From Nitrospirota bacterium (GTDB lineage Bacteria > Nitrospirota > Thermodesulfovibrionia > Thermodesulfovibrionales > SM23-35): a stretch of DNA of 34,117 nt. The DNA is taken from positions 1 through 34,117 of the forward strand of contig JACUUX010000002.1 of NCBI GenBank assembly GCA_014859105.1. Reading direction: 5' to 3'. The position numbers and the translations under genes were made by a program. Below, piece by piece: positions 23,216 to 29,408 of the stretch (position 1 is its first letter; every line of letters starts with the position of its first letter). A model generated the notes under the pieces. It was not told the DNA's origin. It was given only the letters and a program-made list of their open reading frames with translations, and did no database searches.

Positions 23216-24001
23216 CTATCTTTTGCCGGAGATCACAAAGAGAGCTGTCAATGTCTCTGTTTTATTAAGATAAGTTGAGACAGGAACTTTTTCGAAGAAG
23301 AAATCCTTTTCATCTATTGTGCAGTCTTTTGGTTTATTTGCGAAGTCAAGGACGTAAGGATCACCATGTTTATTTTTCTTATTAGTTTTAAATAAATGTC
23401 TAAAAGTTTCGATATTAGTATAATAGCCTGAAAGGATATCTATCCACTCGCCGACTTTTAAATTGGTATGATGAAAGGGATTATCCTCAACGGGTTCAAA
23501 CCCATACAAAGGAGGAGTCGCAAGGATAAAGACTCCATCATCCTTAAGGACATCTTTAACGCCTTTTAAAAATGCATGATAATTTTCAAGATGTTCAATC
23601 ATATTTGATGAAAAAACCACGTCAAAAGATTGCTTATCTAAGTTTATGTTTTCGCAATCCATCTGGATAAATTTGAGGTTTGGTTGTTGGTAATTCTCTG
23701 TTGCAAATTTGACTGCATCTTCCCCTATATCAATCCCGCAAACAGTTTTTGCACCATGAGTTGCAAGGTAATGTGTTCCATATCCAGAGCCACATCCTGC
23801 ATCAAGCACTGCTTTGTTCAGAACAAAGTCTTTTGCAAAGTTGTATATAGACAGGTGAGCGTAAAAACAATCATTTTTATAAGCAGGAACTACCCTTTCG
23901 CCTGTATACGAAAGAGCATCGGGGCATTCCAAAAGTTCGCTTAACTTGAAGAAAGACCGCGCAAGAGTTTTCCTGAGACCATGTCTTCTTAAATATCTCA
24001 A
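23216..24001 (-). CDS. SAM-dependent methyltransferase
   Basis: This 261-residue class I methyltransferase has TGERVVPAYKND (33-44), a segment often found in methyltransferases of polysaccharide clusters, then motif I VLDAGCGSGYG (65-75), acidic GIDIG (89-93), FDVVFSSNMIEHL and a post-motif ILATPP. It likely methylates a sugar hydroxyl or a chain end in the cytoplasm, but quinone-type methyltransferases share these motifs. The basic N-terminus (RYLRRHGLRKTLARSF) may touch membrane lipids. It stands 33 bases after the secreted-protein gene and 15 before the ALG5-like gene, so these three probably form one transcript. Confidence 0.85.
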   Translation of the reverse strand: MRYLRRHGLRKTLARSFFKLSELLECPDALSYTGERVVPAYKNDCFYAHLSIYNFAKDFVLNKAVLDAGCGSGYGTHYLATHGAKTVCGIDIGEDAVKFATENYQQPNLKFIQMDCENINLDKQSFDVVFSSNMIEHLENYHAFLKGVKDVLKDDGVFILATPPLYGFEPVEDNPFHHTNLKVGEWIDILSGYYTNIETFRHLFKTNKKNKHGDPYVLDFANKPKDCTIDEKDFFFEKVPVSTYLNKTETLTALFVISGKR

Positions 24002-24034
24002 TGCCTTGCTGACCGTTGTATCGCCCCCTCTCGT

Positions 24035-25501
24035 TTAATTGGCCAAGCGTACTTTAAATAAATGTGTGCGCATAGTGGCCCCCGATTGATACAGGTTTGT
24101 AAAATAGCTTTCCTTTATTCTAAAGTTAATCGCCTGAACATAAGAACGAGGAACAGATCCCATTTCGAATGTAGTTTTATATTTCGTATTACCCAACCCG
24201 GAAAGGTGACCAAGAAAGTAGTAATAAGGACCATTCTGTAACCAAACTTCAACTTTGGGGTTTCCTGTTGTTCCGCCCGTGACCCATCCGTACCAGGTGA
24301 TCTCTAACTTTGTGCCGCTTGAAAAGTCTGGATTGAGAAATCCCCTCAGAGCTATAGTGCAGGCTTCATCAACTCCGTCTCCATCTGCCTTAAAGTCCCA
24401 GTAGTTAATATCATCACCTTTAGGGCCGTTACTATGCCACGCATAATAGGGCCCGATAATAGAAACCCCTGGGGCTTCACACGCCCGGGCTCCAAACCAC
24501 GGGTCAACAGTGTTTTGCTCGGCATCCATAATCGCAAACTTAGCAGCCTCTATATCCCAAGGCCCAGGAAAGCCGTTACCGATGCCATAAGCGACCCATA
24601 TGTCTGGTGACTCTGAAAGTTGGTGGCCAAGCCCATCCCTCCAGAAGGCCGGCTCTAAAAGATATTGATATATTGGGTCTGAAAGTGATTTCCTCGCTTC
24701 GCTTATCGACAATTCTCCAAGAAGAGTTTTTGTTCCTTGTATAGTTGTTGAACTATAGATTCCTAACTTGGTAAATCCTGTATGCATGACGGAATACCAG
24801 ATCCCCGAAGAATACATAAAGTCCACTCCGAAATCTGTACCCGGTGTGATTCCCGGAGGTATATAAAATGTCCCACTGCTCCAGTTTATGCCATTCGTGG
24901 AGGTCCTAACACGAGCCCCCCATTGATTTGTACCGCTACCAAGTATTTCCGTGTGATGCATATAATAAGTCGAGCCAACCTTAACAACGCTTTGCTCGCC
25001 ACAGCCATAATAGTTTGGTACGATGGGGCAATCTACTACTTTCCCATACTTCACCCAATCTATTCCATCGGCAGATAAAGCCAACCCAATATCGTTGGAG
25101 CAACCTGAGGGATCTGATGTTCCCGTATACCACAAAGCCCAAGGGTAACCCTGTATATTTACACCATATAGTACGGAAGGATCGCAAACAAACAGTGAAT
25201 CCCAGCTGCCAGCAGTAGGCGCAAGTATTGCCTTCAGCGGATTTCGCGTCCAATCTATTCCATTAGAAGACACCCATCGATAAATTTTATCTTTACCCTC
25301 TCCGTCAGCGTTCCATCCGCACTGATACATCACCCATTGACTGCCATCCCATAGAATCGATGGAGCATAATCAGAAGAACTTGGGAAAGCCCAATTAATG
25401 TCTTGGAAGCGCATGCGTGGGTCAGCACTTCCAATACTGCCTGTAAAGAGAATGAAAAGCACAGCAAAAAGAGCCAACCCTAAGATTTGCTTTTTTTTCA
25501 T
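24035..25501 (-). CDS. Secreted five-bladed beta-propeller protein, glycosidase-like
   Basis: 488 residues from ATG 25501, which has GGAGGA 5 bases upstream. The N-terminus is a signal peptide (KKK, then LGLALFAVLFILFTG, cleavage probably after GSIGSA). Repeated blade motifs follow: DYAPSILWDGSQWVMYQCGW, CDPSVLYG...WALWYTG, GEQSVVKVGSTYYMHH and FGVDFMYSSGIWYSVMH, each with an opening acidic residue as in GH43/GH32/GH130-type propellers. Residues from about 375 to the end look like a beta-sandwich (KLEITWYGWVTGG, PKVEVWLQNGPYYYFLGHL). It may trim or bind the exported glycan, but catalytic residues cannot be assigned with certainty. Many cysteines fit an oxidising compartment. It is first in a run with the methyltransferase and ALG5-like genes. 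Confidence 0.8.
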   Translation of the reverse strand: MKKKQILGLALFAVLFILFTGSIGSADPRMRFQDINWAFPSSSDYAPSILWDGSQWVMYQCGWNADGEGKDKIYRWVSSNGIDWTRNPLKAILAPTAGSWDSLFVCDPSVLYGVNIQGYPWALWYTGTSDPSGCSNDIGLALSADGIDWVKYGKVVDCPIVPNYYGCGEQSVVKVGSTYYMHHTEILGSGTNQWGARVRTSTNGINWSSGTFYIPPGITPGTDFGVDFMYSSGIWYSVMHTGFTKLGIYSSTTIQGTKTLLGELSISEARKSLSDPIYQYLLEPAFWRDGLGHQLSESPDIWVAYGIGNGFPGPWDIEAAKFAIMDAEQNTVDPWFGARACEAPGVSIIGPYYAWHSNGPKGDDINYWDFKADGDGVDEACTIALRGFLNPDFSSGTKLEITWYGWVTGGTTGNPKVEVWLQNGPYYYFLGHLSGLGNTKYKTTFEMGSVPRSYVQAINFRIKESYFTNLYQSGATMRTHLFKVRLAN

Positions 25502-25812
25502 ATCGTCCTCCAATCTTTCTTGCCGATTACTTTAATCCAAATGCGGATATTGCTAAAAAATTTATTTAATTCGATGAGTTTATTAAAATATCTCTCTTAT
25601 ATGAACAAAAATATTGTTTAACCATCAGTTCAAAGTGCACTAAGGCATGAAAAGTAAAATTTTTCACAACATCTGCATTATTTCAATTAAAGTTTTTTGG
25701 ATTAATTTAACACATTATATAATATATCTTAAGCGTGCGGTTGCTGTCACCCAAATCCCGATATAGAAATTACATAAACCTATCCGAACAGTATTTAAAG
25801 CCAAATTTTTCA
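25502..25812. other. AT-rich gene-less stretch upstream of the secreted-protein gene
   Basis: Apart from the GGAGGA ribosome site at 25506-25511 this stretch holds no frame or repeat I can support. Its strong AT bias and position suggest it carries the promoter for the secreted-protein operon, but no convincing -35/-10 pair was found. Confidence 0.5.
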
Positions 25813-25974
25813 TTATATGGTATCTGTCTCTGTTAAATTAGTCTCTAAAATTTCTTTTGCAATGAAGAAGCCGCTTTCATGCAAAACCTTTGCTGCTTTA
25901 AGTTCATCCATCGCCCGATTAAACTCATCCTTCGCAAGAAGCCTGCCTTCCTCCTTCCCTATTCTTTCGACCAT
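25813..25974 (-). pseudogene. Truncated HEPN-domain toxin gene
   Basis: The 53-residue frame from ATG 25974 begins MVERIGKEEGRLLAKDEFNR, then AMDELKAAKVLHESGFF, which is the first-helix pattern of MNT-associated HEPN proteins (usually 120-140 residues). After GFF it passes abruptly to IAKEILETNLTETDTI and stops, so the expected YYAxFH helix and the RX4-6H catalytic motif are missing; an internal deletion is likely. Its start overlaps the nucleotidyltransferase-like frame by 16 bases, the usual arrangement for such pairs. Probably non-functional. Confidence 0.65.
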
Positions 25975-26297
25975 ATCACAACTCCCTCTTTTTTAACTTT
26001 CATAAGACAGGTATTAACCCTGTCTCTGAAGTCTGACTCTGAAACGAAAATGGCTGAGACTACGACGTCATAAGATAATTCATAGTTATAGATAATGTCG
26101 CTTATCTGAAACCTTGTCGACCTGTCCATATTGTCCTCTGTGATAAATAGAAGGTCTATATCAGAACCCTCAAGGAAATCACCCCTTGCCTTTGAGCCGT
26201 AAAGAATAACCCTTTTTACAGGATACTTCGATGTAACCTCTTTAAGAATGCCGTTGAGGGCGCACTGTTCATTATAATTAAAGTGAACCCTGTCCGG
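25959..26297 (-). pseudogene. MNT-type nucleotidyltransferase without a start codon
   Basis: A 112-codon minus-strand frame encodes VKRVILYGSKARGDFLEGSD then IDLLFITED, i.e. the GS-X-DXD catalytic motif of minimal nucleotidyltransferases, followed by YDVVVSAIFVSESDF with the third acidic residue. The frame is closed by TAA at 26298-26300 and contains no ATG, GTG or TTG before the catalytic motif, so the start appears lost, perhaps by a one-base shift (an ATG at about 26312 opens a different frame). With the truncated HEPN gene overlapping its end it is a decayed MNT/HEPN toxin-antitoxin pair. A rare start codon is the alternative. Confidence 0.65.
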
Positions 26298-26365
26298 TTA
26301 TAGAATGCATTTTAAAAGATTATAGTAGACGGATATTTTAGTCAATATTCCGCCAAATTTTTTCG

Positions 26366-26824
26366 TTAATCTCTCTTGTCTAATCCTTTTCTGTAATCTT
26401 CTATAAAAATAACAATTTTTGAAATGAAGCGTTCAATATCAAGCAGGTGTTTTGTGAGAATCCCGTAAATCTCCTTCGACGTAATCTCATTATAAAGATG
26501 TACCATCCTGTTTCTATATCCGGCCATCTTTAAAAGTGTTCTGGCGTACTCTTTATCTATCACACCCCGCTCGCCCAGCTCTATAGCGATCTTTTTATAC
26601 TCAATTTCCTTAAAGCCATAACCCTTTGCCAGTATATGCCTTCCAATATCAAATATTGCCTCCAGTGAACGCCTCAAAAAACTCTCTGAAGCTGCGGCAT
26701 TCCTTCTGTCAGAAAGAAATTCCTCCTCGGACATCTTCGAAAGTCCTTTCAGTTCCAGAAGGGAGTCCTGTATTAAGGAGAGGTTCTTTTCTATCTTATC
26801 AACGTGTAATCTCGAAATAACCAT
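26366..26824 (-). CDS. hepT: HepT-type HEPN ribonuclease toxin (DUF86)
   Basis: This 152-residue all-helical protein has the HepT active-site pattern R-X4-H-X-Y as R104-NRMV-H109-L-Y111, following LLKMAGY, the classic DUF86 context. HepT toxins cleave RNA and are held inactive by the cognate nucleotidyltransferase, which adds AMP to the tyrosine of the motif. The gene overlaps the end of mntA by 26 bases, so both are made together. The pair follows a glycosyltransferase gene and may be read through from the polysaccharide operon. All key residues are present, so it is probably functional. Confidence 0.88.
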   Translation of the reverse strand: MVISRLHVDKIEKNLSLIQDSLLELKGLSKMSEEEFLSDRRNAAASESFLRRSLEAIFDIGRHILAKGYGFKEIEYKKIAIELGERGVIDKEYARTLLKMAGYRNRMVHLYNEITSKEIYGILTKHLLDIERFISKIVIFIEDYRKGLDKRD

Positions 26825-27239
26825 TTTTGACAGCCTCGATAAAATCCTTCTCAGATTCAGCCTTTTTAAATGAAAGGTCAGAGGCCACCTTCATCACCTT
26901 TTCTTCATACTCATCAATAAAGGATTCATCGTCACAACAGATAAGTTCACCAAGAATAGCCTCATACTGAAAGAAGGGGTCAGTTTCCTGAAGGAATACC
27001 AGATCAATATTAAAAGGGTCAAAAAAAACAGAAAGTTCGGCATAAAGTTCACCATAGGTGTCAAAAACATCTCCCGGCAACCTTTCAAACACAACTCCAA
27101 TATCAAGGTCTGCTTCTTTGTCAATATGCAGAATAGCGTTTTTAAGAAAGGCCACCCCTGCCTCCTTCTGAGAACCGAAAAGATAGGCTGCTTTAACTCC
27201 TTTTTTCATCAATAGCTTTGCTAAGGTTTCTCTTTTCAT
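26799..27239 (-). CDS. mntA: MntA-type nucleotidyltransferase antitoxin
   Basis: 146 residues. YLFGS (19-23) and DLDIGVVF (44-51) give the nucleotidyltransferase GS and DXD elements, and IDLVFL supplies the third acidic residue. It is expected to AMPylate the HepT tyrosine and so neutralise the toxin. The loop between GS and DXD is 20 residues, about twice the usual, and contains HIDKEA before the acidic pair, a feature seen in the subset of MntA proteins that use it to hold a helix. The start (AAAGAGA just upstream) is 6 bases after the stop of the GT2 gene. It overlaps hepT by 26 bases. Confidence 0.85.
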   Translation of the reverse strand: MKRETLAKLLMKKGVKAAYLFGSQKEAGVAFLKNAILHIDKEADLDIGVVFERLPGDVFDTYGELYAELSVFFDPFNIDLVFLQETDPFFQYEAILGELICCDDESFIDEYEEKVMKVASDLSFKKAESEKDFIEAVKNGYFEITR

Positions 27240-27245
27240 TCTCTT

Positions 27246-28043
27246 TCACAATTTTACCATTTCCGCCTTAAAAGGAAAATGTTTCAGATAAAACCTTATC
27301 AATCCCTTGTAAAACTCCTGCTTTTTCTTCGCACCGAGTGTATTAACAGTAGCCCCCACATGATGAATAACCTTTACATCTGGACATAAATATATTTTGT
27401 AATCAGTATTTTTGTAAACCCTGTAGCACCAGTCAACATCATTGAAGAATATCGGGAATCTTTCGTCGAATGGGCCCACAGCCTCCCAGCATTCCCTTTT
27501 TATAAGTAATGCTGATGCCATAGGTTGCGGGACCGGGCCGCCTTTTAAGTGTTCCTTTTCATTAAGCTTCCACCTTTTAAATGGACCTGAACTGTTTAAA
27601 TGCAGTTTTTCAAAGATGAGCGCTGAGGGCGTGGGGAACCTCCTGCAGGAAACCTGAAAACTTCCGTCAGGATAGATGAGGAGAGGTGCAGCCGCACCTG
27701 CATCAGGATGGTTCATCAAAAAATTGCATAGTACATCTACGGTGTTCTGAAAGAATCTCGTATCGTCATTTAATAAGAAAAGTATGTCTCCTCTGGAGAG
27801 TTCAATAGCTCTATTGACAGATTTAGCATAACCCTGGTTTTTGTCATTTTTAATAACTGTGACCCCGGGGAAATTCCTGTCTATATATTCAGAAGTGTTG
27901 TCTGACGAGGCATCGTCCACAACGATTATCTCTGTTTTCAGACTGGAAGGATATTTTAAAATGGACTCAAGGCATTCGGTGAGAAGCTTTTTCTGGTTCC
28001 AGGTTGGTATGACAATAGATACAATTTGCCTTCTTTCAGCCAT
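27246..28043 (-). CDS. Glycosyltransferase family 2, rhamnosyltransferase-like
   Basis: This 265-residue GT2 has VSIVIPTWNQ (8-17), VVDDASSDNT (41-50), NQGYAKSVNRAI (69-80), LLNDDT (90-95) and, later, FPIFFNDVDWCYRVY, the acidic acceptor-side motif of WbbL-type rhamnosyltransferases. It probably adds a deoxyhexose to the lipid-linked chain, but the donor cannot be proven. It follows the WsaF-like gene by 9 bases and precedes mntA by 6, in the same orientation as the whole right-hand block. Confidence 0.88.
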   Translation of the reverse strand: MAERRQIVSIVIPTWNQKKLLTECLESILKYPSSLKTEIIVVDDASSDNTSEYIDRNFPGVTVIKNDKNQGYAKSVNRAIELSRGDILFLLNDDTRFFQNTVDVLCNFLMNHPDAGAAAPLLIYPDGSFQVSCRRFPTPSALIFEKLHLNSSGPFKRWKLNEKEHLKGGPVPQPMASALLIKRECWEAVGPFDERFPIFFNDVDWCYRVYKNTDYKIYLCPDVKVIHHVGATVNTLGAKKKQEFYKGLIRFYLKHFPFKAEMVKL

Positions 28044-28052
28044 AAGAAAACT

Positions 28053-29408
28053 TTAGCTTTTTCCCGTGATGAAACTGTAAATCTTCTCCATCTGCGAGTT
28101 CCAGTCAAAAGATGACACTGTTTTGAGTGCATTATCGCGAATGTTCTTCTGAAGATTTTTATCAGAGATCAACGACAGGAGCTTTTCGCTTATATAAGTA
28201 GGTAATGGTTCGACCACCAAACAGTTTTCCCTGTTTTTTAACAACCATGTATTTGCATTATTATAGTTTGTAATCACGATTGAGCCGCTTGCCATAAGCT
28301 CCATCGGGATATATGACGGATGCTTTGTGAACATAAGTATAAGGCCGAAATCACAGGTTCTGTAGAGACTTGCGGTCTCTTTATAGCCGAGGAGACCAAG
28401 ATTTTCTATCACTCCTTTAACACCATAGACTTTAGCATCCCATTCACTGCCTGCAGAAACTATTTCTAATCTATCTCCGAGAAGGGCTTTTATCTTTTTT
28501 GAAGTTGCGAGCGCCAGCTCGAATGCATTCCTTTCATGATGCGGCCTCCCGTAAAGGAAAAGTTTTATATTCTCTCCTTTTTCACCTGATAATCCCCCCT
28601 TCCCCCCTTTAATAAAGGGGGGTGAGGGGGGATTATTTCTATTATCCTTCGCGCCGTGAGGTGACATAAATATATCAGGGTTCTCTTTTGGAAAGAATAT
28701 GTGGCGGTCAACGGCAGGAATGAAATATTCAGCTATCATTTCATATTTATTCGTTACAAAGTCATAAAGCCCGGGTGTATTCACAATGCCATGAAACCCG
28801 AACCTGTATGTAGCTTCTGATAAGGCATAATACGACCCTGCCGGATAGAAAAGTGGTTCGTAATCCTGTATAAAATAAAATTTCCCCAATGTGTTCCTGA
28901 ATTTCATAACCTGATAAGCGGATGTCCACAGGGTGGCAATTGATATGTCTGCATAGGGTATTACGTTAACATCCGGTCCCTTGTAAATGTAAACCTCCTC
29001 TTCAGAAAGTCGGGGAAACGTTTCTCTGATTTTGCTCTTTATCTCCTCTTCAGTAATATAAGGGTTGTCATACAGTACCAGTCTTGTTTTTATTCCTTTT
29101 TCAGTCGCAAAGAAATTTGCAAACCTGAATATGGTGTAAATACCACCATAATATGCATGTAAAAAATAAGGGATAAACCAGTTTATACTTTTTATCTCGA
29201 TTCTTTTCTTTTCAAAACCAGAAATAATCTGTCTGTTATGCTCAAGGTCATCAAGGGAAAAATCGAGAGCAGCTATAAGATTCAGGGCATCGAGCGTTTG
29301 TACAGGGCGGTCATGGTTTTTTGTAAGTTTATGAACTACCCTTAACAGACCGTTGTAACCATCCTTTTTAATAATATCAATAGCCTTTTTAACTCTGTCC
29401 AAGTGCAT
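28053..29408 (-). CDS. WsaF-like GT4 glycosyltransferase with repeat-encoded insertion
   Basis: This 451-residue GT-B protein resembles the rhamnosyltransferase WsaF: INWFIPYFLHAYYGGIYTIF (75-94), FYFIQDYEPLFYPAGSYYAL near residue 190 and PSYIPMELMASGSIVITN in the donor domain, which lacks the standard E-x7-E of typical GT4. It should lengthen a rhamnose-containing or similar glycan. Its start overlaps the triple-GT2 gene by 20 bases. Residues of about 257-273 (NNPPSPPFIKGGKGGL) come from a palindromic repeat at 28589-28635 and lie just before the donor domain, in a linker that can tolerate an insertion. Otherwise full length. Confidence 0.85.
   Translation of the reverse strand: MHLDRVKKAIDIIKKDGYNGLLRVVHKLTKNHDRPVQTLDALNLIAALDFSLDDLEHNRQIISGFEKKRIEIKSINWFIPYFLHAYYGGIYTIFRFANFFATEKGIKTRLVLYDNPYITEEEIKSKIRETFPRLSEEEVYIYKGPDVNVIPYADISIATLWTSAYQVMKFRNTLGKFYFIQDYEPLFYPAGSYYALSEATYRFGFHGIVNTPGLYDFVTNKYEMIAEYFIPAVDRHIFFPKENPDIFMSPHGAKDNRNNPPSPPFIKGGKGGLSGEKGENIKLFLYGRPHHERNAFELALATSKKIKALLGDRLEIVSAGSEWDAKVYGVKGVIENLGLLGYKETASLYRTCDFGLILMFTKHPSYIPMELMASGSIVITNYNNANTWLLKNRENCLVVEPLPTYISEKLLSLISDKNLQKNIRDNALKTVSSFDWNSQMEKIYSFITGKS
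28589..28635. repeat. C-rich/G-rich palindromic repeat inside the WsaF-like gene
   Basis: ATAATCCCCCCTTCCCCCCT with its G-rich complement around TAATAAA. In the gene frame it encodes NPPSPPFIKGGKGGL, nearly the same peptide as the unit at 12080-12124. Confidence 0.8.

Noticed and set aside
25879-26073. Plus-strand 64-codon frame
   Set aside because: It is the shadow of the decayed HEPN/MNT genes on the minus strand.
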